Under the pieces are notes generated by a model, which saw only the letters and a program-made list of their open reading frames with translations, made no database searches and had not been told where the DNA came from. A stretch of DNA of 64,000 nt from contig OY720348.1 in NCBI GenBank assembly GCA_963082975.1, positions 68,349,719-68,413,718 on the forward strand, in the 5' to 3' direction. Below are positions 10,591 to 20,230 of this stretch, piece after piece (position 1 is the first letter of the stretch; each line of letters starts with the position of its first letter). A program made the translations under genes and the position numbers. This DNA is from Labia minor. Lineage: Eukaryota; Arthropoda; Insecta; Dermaptera; Spongiphoridae.

Positions 10591-12064
10591 ATGGATCTTG
10601 AAACTCAAGAAGACAGAAAATATCCAATATATATAGGTTAGTTTTTATTTCTATGTTTTTTTGTCATTAAATTTATTTTTTAATATTATTTGAAATGATA
10701 TTATTCCTTAAATTGAATTATAAAATAGTTAGATCTATAAAATATTAAGATTTAAAATAACGAAAACAATTCTTTTTTTAGGTCCTCTATATTCTTGCGT
10801 TTATTGCCATATGAATTTTATAAGTGACGAATTTTTATCGAAACATCTAAAAAAATGTTTTCATAAACATATATTTTCAATTTTAAAAGATAACATAAAA
10901 CTCAACAATGATACAGAGAAATCTTTAGAAGAAAAATTTGGGGAAGAAACTGATTCAATCCATACAGAAAACAATCGCTTTGAATGTAATTATTGTAAAA
11001 AAAAATTTAATCAGAAATCAACTTTAGATTTTCATTTATTAAGTCATACAGGAGAAAGACCGTTTGAATGTAGTTATTGTGAAAAAAGATTTAATCGGAA
11101 ATCAACTTTAAATCAACATTTATTAATTCATACAGGAGAAATACCTTTTGAATGTAATTATTGTAAAAAAACATTTAATCGAAAAACAATTTTAAATAAT
11201 CATTTACTAATTCATACAGGAGAAAAACCTTTAAAATGTAATTATTGTGAAAAGAAATTTAAAACGAAATCACATTTAGATTTTCATTTATTAAGTCATA
11301 CAGGAGAAAGACCGTTTGAATGTAATTATTGTGAAAAGAAATTTAAAACGAAATCACATTTAGATTTTCATTTATTAAGTCATACAGGAGAAAGACCGTT
11401 TGAATGTAATTATTGTGAAAAGAGATTTAAGCAGAAATCTGATTTAGCAAAACATTTATTAATTCATACAGGAGAAAAACCTTTTGAATGTAATTATTGT
11501 GAAAAGAAATTTAATCAAAAAACAATTTTAAATAGACATTTATTAATTCATACAGGAGAAAGACCGTTTGAATGTAATTATTGTGAAAAGAGATTTAAGC
11601 AGAAATCTGATTTAGATAGACATTTATTAATTCATACAGGAGTAAAACCGTTTGAATGTAATTATTGTAAAAAAACATTTAATCAGAAATCAACTTTAAA
11701 TACACATTTATTAATTCATACAGGAGAAAAACCTTTTGAATGTAATTATTGTAAAAAAACATTTAATCGAAAAACAATTTTAAATAATCATTTACTAATT
11801 CATACAGGAGAAAAACCTTTTAAATGTAATTATTGTGAAAAGAAATTTAATCAAAAAACAATTTTAAATAGACATTTATTAATTCATACAGGATAAAGAC
11901 CGTTTGAATGTAATTATTGTGAAAAGAGATTTAAGCAGAAATCTAATTTAGATAGACATTTATTAATTCATACAGGGAAAAAACAAATTGAACATAATTA
12001 TTGTGAAAATAAATTTAATTCTAAATCACATTTAAATTAACATTTATTAATACATAATGTTTGA
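10591..12064 (+). pseudogene. C2H2 zinc-finger gene interrupted after finger 11 (unit A)
   Basis: Plus-strand partner of the gene at 3431-5331. Exon 1 (10591-10636) encodes MDLETQEDRKYPIYI, the intron is 10637-10781 (145 nt, GT-AG), and exon 2 starts at 10782 with GPLYSCVYCH. The frame runs 386 codons: C2HC leader finger (Cys21, Cys24, His37, Cys41), charged linker, then 11 C2H2 fingers. It stops at 11894-11896, where GAA of the HTGE linker has become TAA. A twelfth finger and a degenerate thirteenth, with one zinc Cys replaced by His and a second stop, follow to an HNV-TGA end at 12064. A protein of 11 fingers could still be made. It may be a polymorphic truncation or a pseudogene. Confidence 0.82.
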
Positions 12065-12469
12065 AAAATAGGCTTAATAATGAAAACAACATATTCTTTG
12101 AATATAGCTTATATACTTTATAACTCAAATTATAGTTTAAATTTTAAACCAATAAAAATCTGATGTATTTAACTTAGTATTTTATTTCCTCTATTAATAA
12201 ATAAATTATTATTAAATATCTATTACATTTAAGAATCCTATCAGTTTATTATCCATATGTTAATTTATTTATTATTTTTTTATACAAATCTAAAATGTGT
12301 CTAATGATTCTTTCATTTTATAATAAACTACAATTGTAAATAAAAAAGAAACTTTATAAAAATCCTTGTTTTAATTCTTACACGAGAAAATCATTTTGAA
12401 TTTAATTTAATCCGATTTAGATTTTAATTTACTAATTCAAACAGGTAAACATTTCAACCTGAATACGGA
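12065..12469. other. 3' region of the plus zinc-finger gene with decayed finger trace
   Basis: The sequence following the stop is the reverse complement of that following the minus gene (gcttaataatgaaaaca, later aataaaaatctgatg). At 12361-12450 ttcttacacgagaaaa and attcaaacaggtaaa match the remnant beyond the minus gene. This makes the two genes arms of a large decayed inverted repeat. The equivalent in B is 42479-42885. Confidence 0.5.
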
Positions 12470-12590
12470 CTAAAAATACTTTTTCCTATTAACAAAATCG
12501 ATGATTCGTCGAGATATGTAAAATCTCCACAAGTGAAATTTGGTGTGAAAACAATCCCTTCCCTTCCCAGCGTCGGTCGGTCAAAATGTT
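12470..12590 (+). repeat. Short dispersed repeat, type 2 (downstream copy)
   Basis: Direct copy of the 10229-10352 repeat, diverged: gattcgtcgagatatgt, ctccacaagtgaaatttggt, ccttcccttcccagcgtcgg. The two copies bracket the plus zinc-finger gene. The equivalent in B is 42886-43003. Confidence 0.55.
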
Positions 12591-12835
12591 AATATTTTTA
12601 TTTTAATCAAATATGAGAAAAAAGTCCGAGTTGTCACACGTCTTTTCCAAATATGAATACGAATGCAAAGGATTAATTTAAACTGAGCTATGCTTTGCCA
12701 AAACTCTCAATCATTTGTGAACAGAAATATTGAATGTTCTTAGTTCGATTACAGTTGATCTAATGCTGACCGATTTGGCAGAATCCGCATTGATTTGCTC
12801 CTAAAATTATTCCATTTCATTTGAATAGAATAGAG

Positions 12836-13979
12836 CAGCGGTCCGCAGGTGTTGTTCGAGGGGTACAGTCTAGCTTCTGTACAAAATGGCCAATGTTATT
12901 AATTTTTTGGGATAATAATAAATTTTCTAGATTTTTTAATAAGTTTAATAAAACATAAAATAGTATTTATTTAGAATAGTATCATGATTCATCATCATCA
13001 ATCAAATGAAAACCTAAAATTCAAAACAAAAATTAAGTCTAAAAGACGTCCGAAGAAAAAACGAAACAGATTCGGTTTTACAAGATGCAAATTACAACAC
13101 GGAATAAAAAATAAAATAAGTACTTAAGTATACAGTTTATGTCTAATAGTTTATCTATTTTATTGTTTTGCTTTCTACGTAGATTGTAACAATAAACATT
13201 AAATAAATAAAACGTTATTTTTCTAGAATTATGTAGTTTTTATTAAAATATTAATATTAATAAAGTTTTTGGATAGTTAGTACGTTAAATAGCTAATTTC
13301 TTATACATACGGTATGTATAAATAGCCACATCTAAATAAAAACTATCCTGGTTTATCCTCAAAAGATGAAGAAAAACTGATTGAAATTTGCCACGACTCC
13401 ACATATAAAGAAAAATTTTCTTGTGTGCCTGTTTCGACATTTTGGATTACACTTCAAGAACTTTTTCCAAATGTTCCTAAAAAGGCCATTATACGACTTT
13501 TGCTGTTTGTCGCTACTTATTTATGTGAAAGTGGCTTTGCAAAATATTGTGATACCAAAACAAAACAAAAAAAAAAAAAAATAAATTAAACGCATCAGCG
13601 GACATTCGATGTTAATTGACGTCTTGGAAACCAAATTATGAAAAAATTGCTGAAAATTTAACACAGCAAGTTTCTCATTAGCAATGAAATTTATATATTT
13701 GTAATTAGTTATTTGTTTATTATATATTTTATATTTATTGTTTCTAGGTTTATAATTTAATCATGTATTGGCATTTTTCTTTATTGTTTCATTATTTTTC
13801 ACTATTAAACATAAATTTATATTTTTTTTAATTTCACAAAATAAAATGTCAGAAATGAAAAATTTAGTTATTTGTATTTGAACCTTAATCTTGCATTTAA
13901 AAAACCGAATAGGAAAAGGGTACTTACAAAAAAAATGTAAAACTATGGGGTACGCCTGAAAAAAGGTTGAGATCCACTG
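12836..13979 (+). mobile_element. hAT element, internally deleted (unit A)
   Basis: Left end cagcggtccgcagg; right end, in reverse complement, cagtggatctcaacc. Flanks are gaatagag (12828-12835) and taatagag (13980-13987), 7 of 8 matching. The 3' part keeps transposase sequence with VPVSTFWITLQELFPNV and YLCESGFAKYCDTK, typical of the hATC dimerisation end of ZBED5/SCAND3-like transposases. The 5' coding half seen in unit B is absent and replaced by about 240 bp of unrelated AT-rich DNA (12987-13225). Confidence 0.75.
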
Positions 13980-14008
13980 TAATAGAGAATTGAATGAATC
14001 AGGTAATT

Positions 14009-14689
14009 CAGTGGCGAACCTAGAACTTTTGCCGCCCGGGGCGATCTCCAGTTTGCCGCCCTTTTTATTATAAGTCAATCAAACAGTGGTATTTATAAAT
14101 TAATGCACATAAATAAATTATTAAGTTATTTAATCAATATTAATTAATACACAGAGAGTAAATTTTTTATACATATTTGTATGCACTCGTAAACATATTA
14201 ATATAATATTTACTCTTCTAGCTTTTCAAAAGAAAAATCGATAATTTAAAAAAATATTGCTATATCACTTCAAAGTAATCATAGAAACTTTTCAAAAGAA
14301 ATGACATCTATAAACTGATATCAAAAAATTTTAGTTAGGAAAAATTGCTGAACAAAATCGTAAAGATGCGTTTACGAATTCAACGAATTTTAATGAATAC
14401 AATAAAATAAAATTATTATCCTGTTCTTGGAAGTAGAATTTAAAATTTACACTAAAATGTATTTATTTACACCGAGGAATAATATTCGAAATCATATAGT
14501 TAATCATAATTTATATAAATCAAATAGTAAACTTATAATAATCATAATAATCATTTATTATTTAAGAAAGAAAAAAAAATAAATATGAAATGAATACGTT
14601 GCTTTTTACAACTATAACTAAATATAAAAAATGCCGCCCCAAGATAAGTGCCGCCCGGTGCGGACCGCACCCCCCTAGGTACGCCACTG
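14009..14689. mobile_element. Non-autonomous hAT, right copy (unit A)
   Basis: The same family as 1533-2289 in the same orientation, 681 bp because of a roughly 70-bp internal deletion. Its left flank aggtaatt (14001-14008) equals the right flank of the left copy. Its right flank ctttaaat resembles that copy's left flank gtttaaac. A near-identical sequence with reciprocal flanks points to recombination between two former insertions. Confidence 0.85.
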
Positions 14690-15606
14690 CTTTAAATCAA
14701 ACATTTTACCAAGAAATGTTGAGCCTTCTCCATTTCGAAGGCGATATAAAATTTCAATTTTGGTTTTCAAGGAAGTGGCTTTTCGTTTTGATTTTGTATT
14801 TGTAGTCTTCGACATTTTCTTTTAAGGATAATAAAATTAAAAATATACAAATAATTTAAAGAATAGAAAATATTTTTTCGCTTACCTTTTATCTAAGTGC
14901 GTTAAAATTAAATTTTATATATAACGTTGGAAAAACAAACTTGCGTTTAAAAAATGTCTTTACCAAACAGGTGGGATTCCATTGATATTTCACAAAATAC
15001 TAAAACGTTTCTACATATTGCAAAAAGGGAATTCCTTTAAATTTTTGCCATTTAGAATTTCTCTGACCAGTAAATTTGCTTGAATGTATGTACACAATTT
15101 AAACAGAAAAAAAAACGAAAGAGAAACCAATAGATACATATAATCTTTATGCTCTTTCTGTTTTTTATGTTTGTAAGCTGAGTGTGTTTTTATTTATGTG
15201 TGTTATGATAGTTTGAACCGTGCTAAAACAAATAAAATCGTGTAAAAAAAATAAAATTCTTGATTTTCAATCCGTGTTAAATCAAATTCGTGTAAAAAAA
15301 GACCGTGTAAAAACAGAAACAGGTGTATATAGTACCTGAAACACCGAGCTATCGCTCGCCCGTTTAACAAATTTATACAATTTATTATTATAAACTTTAA
15401 AAATTATACAATTTTTTAATTATTTATTACAATTGTGAAAAATGATCCATCAAAAAATTTTTCCTAAAATGGTACAAATTAATAAAAAAAAAAATTGATT
15501 TTCATTTCAGGATGAAAATATATTGAAATTTACTTGATAAAATATTTGATCCTATATTATATTTATATATGTTGTTATAATTAAATGGCCTCAGTATTAT
15601 ATTTAG
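14690..15606. other. AT-rich spacer with inverted copy of the hairpin end
   Basis: No gene is seen. Near 15222-15320 there are repeated (c)cgtgtaaaa phrases. At 15343-15370, caccgagctatcgctcgccc is the reverse complement of the end of the repeat at 2501-2725. The equivalent in B is 45909-46827. Confidence 0.4.
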
Positions 15607-15711
15607 GAAAGAAGGCCAAAGGCAGATGAATCTCATCCAAGAGATTGCTGTGCAGGAATTAAAAAACAATTGTCCCCTTCAAGATCACAGATAAGCAAAG
15701 CATTTAGGATG
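15607..15711 (+). other. Possible exon of an unrecognised gene (unit A)
   Basis: A 105-nt segment bounded by a tatatttag acceptor and an ATG|GTATGT donor. Two frames are open over much of it. One reads QMNLIQEIAVQELKNN before a stop; the other (ERRPKADESHPRDCC) is open throughout. The segment is conserved in B (46828-46932) with the same splice-like signals. No partner exon is identified. Confidence 0.3.
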
Positions 15712-16524
15712 GTATGTGTGGCGACAACATGTCGGGGAAATTTATAAATATATATAATTAATATATCAGTGAAAAGTTATAAATCTAGAATTTATAAAAT
15801 TAAATTTTTATAGAAATATTTTTTTAAAGTCAAGTATCTCGGTTTTAATTAATAGGAATAAATAAATTTACAATTAATACTTGATTAGGGAAGGATTGAA
15901 GGATGATTTCGGTGGAGAGGCCGGTTAACATCTTCCACTGGAAAGGAAATGGGAACTGAGTGCGCTCCTCGTGCTCGAAGCTCACCGGCAGGCCAGGAGG
16001 GAGGGTTGGTGGGAGGTGAGGTGGGGTGGCGGGGGGATCATCATGGCGGCAAATCTTTTCAATCTGTCAAAATACAATAATTAATATTTAATTAACGAAG
16101 CACCGTAAAATTATATAATAGTAGTGAAAATTAATCTACGTTTCATAATGAATCGATTCGTATAGGTTTTACCTGTTGTTATGAGGCAATCTTTTTGTTG
16201 AACTGTAAACATAAACCGATATTAAAATTAATTAAAAATTTCCATTTCATGATACGAAAAATCAATTTTATTTAGAATCTGGCTAAAATTATGTTCAATT
16301 GATTTATTTTGGTCACAATTTACAAGATTCAGTCAAAAATTTTAATAAAATGAAAAACATGGATTTGCTTGGTTTTTTCTAATTCTCCAAAGCGTTCTAT
16401 AAATATGAGTTCCAAATTTTATACTATTGTGAAGCGTTGGAGAGGTGGGTCCTCTCAGAGGCACTTGATATGTCTCACTTGTCAATTAAAGGGTTTTGCT
16501 AGTCGAAGAATTGACGTGATCTGG

Positions 16525-16569
16525 ATATATTTGAATTAAACCCCCTTCAGGGGTTTAATTCAAATATAT
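16525..16569. repeat. Perfect 20-bp-arm hairpin (unit A)
   Basis: Arms atatatttgaattaaacccc and ggggtttaattcaaatatat flank the loop cttca (16545-16549). A second hairpin follows directly (16569-16596; 13-bp arms around aa, with ggagactct/agagtctcc). No ORF crosses it. Confidence 0.9.
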
Positions 16570-16678
16570 ATAGGAGACTCTAAAGAGTCTCCTATAAAAG
16601 ACGATAATTTCATTTTTATTTCTTTTTAATGACTCTATGCTAGGTATTCTCCTTCATCCAAATAAATTTGATTTTTTG

Positions 16679-16870
16679 ATGGATCCAGGGAGGGGAGGGG
16701 GGAAGAGTAAGCGTAAGGGAATGGATGGAAAGGAGTCAACGGTTAAAGAACATGATTCCTCCAGGTAGAAGAGAGATTTAGAAGAAATCATGAGCTCACG
16801 TGAGGGCAGGGACGCTACTCCCTGAAGTAGAAATCTTTTCTATTGGGATCATAGAGAAGAAACTACCCGT
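16679..16870 (+). other. Coding-like open stretch, unrecognised (unit A)
   Basis: An open frame from an ATG reads MDPGRGGGKSKRKGMDGKES to a stop, with a possible CAG|GTAGAA donor at 16764/16765. A second frame further on reads VRAGTLLPEVEIFSIG, then KKLPVTRQNLSNK. Both are kept in B (47903-48130). They may be decayed exons. No family is recognised. Confidence 0.2.
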
Positions 16871-17842
16871 TACCCGTCAAAATCTTTCTAATAAGTCTTA
16901 CTATCTATTTTTTCTATTATTTATTGATATTTATAAGATATAATCATTATTTTTTATTTAAAAATTATGTAATAATTGTTTCTTGTCTATTCTATTTTTC
17001 AATCCTTTTGTCTATTAATCTATTAATTTAATATCTTTTCAGGTTCTCTTTAGCTTTACCTCTTGATCTTTCAATTATCTATTACTAATTTATATATTTT
17101 GTCTTTTACCATTCTAGGATAGATAGTAATACACCAACAAATATTATATATATATATATTTATATTGTTATATTATTTCTATTCTTTATTTTTTATATAT
17201 TATATCGCTTATTTATAAAATATATAATAATTGGATAAATTCAAAAATAATTTAGATGTTATATTATGAATTTTGAAAATCCTAATACTTGTCAATTCTC
17301 TACCACCTAAATGTAAATTTTCATAACGAATATTTTATAATTTTCTATTAAAATATTATATTTCATCAATTCTTTTCTATTTATTTATTTTCATATTTAT
17401 TTATTTATTTATTTCATCTTAGAATTGTACTCACCTTTTTAGTGGGATCCATCCATGATTTGAAAGATTATCAATGAAGTTGTTTCCTGAAAACAGAAAA
17501 AGAAACCAAACAAAACACATCGATGCATATTTTCAATCGATTACAAAATATTTGAAAATATTTTTATAAATAAGTATCAAGAAAATATACTCACTCTGGG
17601 AGTTGTACTCTTAGCAATAAGACAATGGATCGATCATCTGGAATTCATTCATTTAGCTTCCCTCTTGTTTCCTGAATGCCATCCTTCAAGTTCAAGTAGA
17701 ACTAAAAAAATGGAAAAAAATTTTAATTCAATTAAAATCGTACTTTTAATAAAAATGAATCGAGTATAGTTTAAAATTGAAATGAATATAAAAAGTGAAT
17801 AAAATCTAAATTTATATACCTATATTGTATTTTATTTTAGAT

Positions 17843-17972
17843 CAGGCGCCCCAGATCAATTTTTAATGCGCCCTCGCTGGACTTTTTTCCAATATAGTTC
17901 TAAAAAAAAAAGGTAAAATGATTTTGCGGTGAGGATTTTTCAGGCTCTAAGTATCACCAGTGCCCACCCCTG
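17843..17972. mobile_element. 130-bp hAT MITE (unit A)
   Basis: Left end caggcgccccagat; right end, in reverse complement, caggggtgggcac. A perfect 8-bp target duplication ttttagat flanks it (17835-17842 and 17973-17980). Non-coding. Confidence 0.85.
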
Positions 17973-18131
17973 TTTTAGATACTGAACTGAATTTAACCCT
18001 ATTTTACAAGCTTTTTGAGACACTATTTAAAAATTAGTGGTGGGATTTCGAAATAACCACTTGAATCTATTAATTGTTAATATTTGTTTTAAATGTTGGA
18101 AAAATAAAAAAAAGAAAATAAAAGTTTTATA

Positions 18132-18273
18132 TTATTATTATTATTTCCACGGATAGAGGATCACGCAGAGCTATAGAGAGAAAAAATTAATTATTGAATT
18201 TCCTTAGGCTCGAACTCGACCCTTCAATGTGGTAGACTGTCGTGCTAACCACTAAACCTTTGAAGAGTCTAAG
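18132..18273 (-). mobile_element. tRNA-derived SINE (unit A)
   Basis: A 142-bp element flanked by a 9-bp target duplication agttttata (18123-18131 and 18274-18282). Read on the minus strand, it has a pol III A box (tttagtggttagcac) and B box (ggtcgagttcgagcc) spaced as in tRNAs, then a unique body and an (AAT)n tail. The acceptor stem does not pair, so it is not a working tRNA gene. Tail, duplication and promoter boxes together mark a SINE. Confidence 0.88.
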
Positions 18274-18282
18274 AGTTTTATA

Positions 18283-19093
18283 AAATTATTTTAGAAGTCC
18301 CTTGAATTAGATTTCTTACCACACAGGTCAATTTCAATTAATTATTAAAAATATTAATTTATTTCATTAAATAGAATTGAATAAACAGCCCACCAATGAG
18401 ATGCCTCGCTGTCGTTGTGAAGGGATGAGATGAATCTCAATAGCTGGAAATCAACAGACTAAGATGGTTGGAGAGATGTGAATGGTCTGGGGAGAAGGAG
18501 GATGTAAATTCAAACAACAGGGGGAAAGGTGGTAGTATAAACTTTATAAGTAGTTTTATTGTAACAGATAAAAATAATAAATTTATGTTATTAACAGAAA
18601 AATTAAATAATAGAAACGACTTAAAAATAATCCATTTCTTTATATTAGTGAAATATAATTTTTTGTATATCATTGTAAATTGTATTTATATAATGATGAA
18701 CACATATATAATATAAAATGATATTTTTATTGAAACTCGATATTTTCTTGCTATTCATTACAAAATTACATATGTAAACATATGCTTTGATACCATCAGC
18801 TTATCCATTAATTAATCAAATCTTTTGTAATGAACTGATGGGAATAAATGGATACTTTGCAATTCTCATCCAACCCACAGGATTGAAAATAATTAATAAC
18901 ATTATATATATATATATATGTAATTATTTTTTCTGATATTATTAGAATATCTATATATTATTAGATTGCAACTTGAAATAAAATAATCGAATCTGTAAAC
19001 TCATTTTCTTTTTTTTTCTAAAAATAAAAAGATTAAATTAAAAAAAATAGAGATTTTGAATTTTCTCTATTCAATTAGAAAATCAAGTGAATA
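18283..19093. other. AT-rich spacer
   Basis: Short frames are open on both strands over 18437-18716, but none has recognisable features or consistent start context. A (TA)n tract lies near 18903-18919. No gene is supported. The equivalent in B is 49506-50318. Confidence 0.35.
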
Positions 19094-19632
19094 CTCGAGG
19101 GAAGGTCAATAAGTCATGACTTTTTGAATAAAACACAAGTTTTTGGATAAAAAATTAATTTATTTTTCAATGTAGTCTCCTTTGAGCTCTATATACTTCG
19201 TCCAAAGTTTCTGTAATTTTTTTATCCCTTCCAAAAAATAAGATTTGTCGATAACATCAAAATAAGTATTTGTTTGTGAGATGATTTCATCGTTAAAATC
19301 CAATATCTCTTTCCGCCGAGCAATTTCTTCAGGTTTGGAAACAAGAAATAGTCACTCGGGGCTAAATCTGGAGAATAGGGCGGATAAGGAAGCAACGAAT
19401 TCCTCGTAGTATCCCAATTCATGGATCTTGAAGGAAATTCACTTTTTTCAAATTTGTTATCAAATCACGAGGTAGTCTGCTATTAATGGATGTTAAATAA
19501 AAACTAAAAGACCCTGCTGGTTGAAATTTCAACAGGAGTCAGCTGATCGTCGCTTGTTGATAGGAGCAGTGTTTCCATTTCATTTAAAAGACGGGAAATA
19601 CAAAAAGTAACGGACTTATTGACCTGCCCTCG
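19094..19632 (-). mobile_element. Deleted mariner element (unit A)
   Basis: Inverted ends share cgaggg-aggtcaataagtc, and TA lies on both sides (19092-19093 and 19633-19634). The minus strand keeps the 3' end of a mariner transposase: PYPPYSPDLAPSDYFLFPNL with the last catalytic-triad Asp region, LLGGKRY, and then in another frame WTKYIELKGDYIEK at the C-terminus. The 5' half, with the helix-turn-helix domain and the first two Asp residues, is deleted, and the element is only 539 bp. It could be moved only by a transposase supplied elsewhere. Confidence 0.88.
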
Positions 19633-20064
19633 TACCTATAGACATAGACTTGTATATATGATATATATTATTATGTAAATTTGTAATGAATAGGAAAAAA
19701 ATTTTTAACTAAAGAAGGAATTATTTTACTAATAAGTATAATAAATATACATATATATAAATGAGTAAATTTGTTGATATATAATTTTTATTTAATCTTT
19801 AATATTTTTTTATAGTTGAAAATTAGCAAAAACTGATAATTTTTTAAAAAACTCGAAATAAATCTAATGAACTTATGTAAAAACTAGTTATTATTTATTT
19901 ATTAAAAATCAAAAACTGAATAAATTGATATATAATTTTAACTTCAATATTTCATATAGTTGAAAATTAGCAAAAAATCATAATTTTATTTTTTTGAAAA
20001 AGTCGATAGAATAAAAACTTTTAAAGAAATATAAAAACAGTAGGAAGACTCATCCTATTAATAT

Positions 20065-20230
20065 CAGTGTTTCCCAATATGGGGCTTTCGCCCCACAAGG
20101 GGGCAATTTGATTGTAAAGAAGGGCAATTCGAAAATGACTTGACACGAGTTTAACTCTTTTTAATATTACAAATGAATTGATACAAGAGACGTTTGGATA
20201 TCTAAGGTAAGGTACCAAAAGTCAGAAAGA
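20065..20230 (+). mobile_element. hAT left-end fragment (unit A)
   Basis: Starts cagtgtttcccaatatgggg and continues with gggggcaatttgatt and agggcaattc, phrases typical of the 5' end of ZBED5-type hAT elements. No right end is found within several hundred bases. The equivalent in B starts at 51290. AT-rich DNA from 19633 to 20064 shows nothing else. Confidence 0.45.

Larger units (their letters stand above)
15840..17701 (-). pseudogene. Remnant of an unrecognised multi-exon gene (unit A)
   Basis: Four splice-bounded segments lie on the minus strand. 17595-17701 has a GTGAGT donor and a frame reading FYLNLKDGIQETRGKLNE before a stop. 17435-17486 has a GTGAGT donor and a frame NNFIDNLSNHGWIPLK. 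16173-16202 is a 30-nt mini-exon. A GC-rich terminal segment ends at 16063. In A the terminal frame is disrupted by indels relative to B. No coherent protein joins all four, so this is most likely a decayed host gene or a set of untranslated exons. Confidence 0.3.

Noticed and set aside
18180-18262. Possible functional tRNA gene on the minus strand
   Set aside because: A and B boxes are present, but the acceptor stem does not pair and the element has a SINE body, tail and target duplication.
18437-18716. Overlapping open frames on both strands kept in A and B
   Set aside because: Both strands are open over the same AT-rich DNA, with no motif, no start context and few differences between copies to test.
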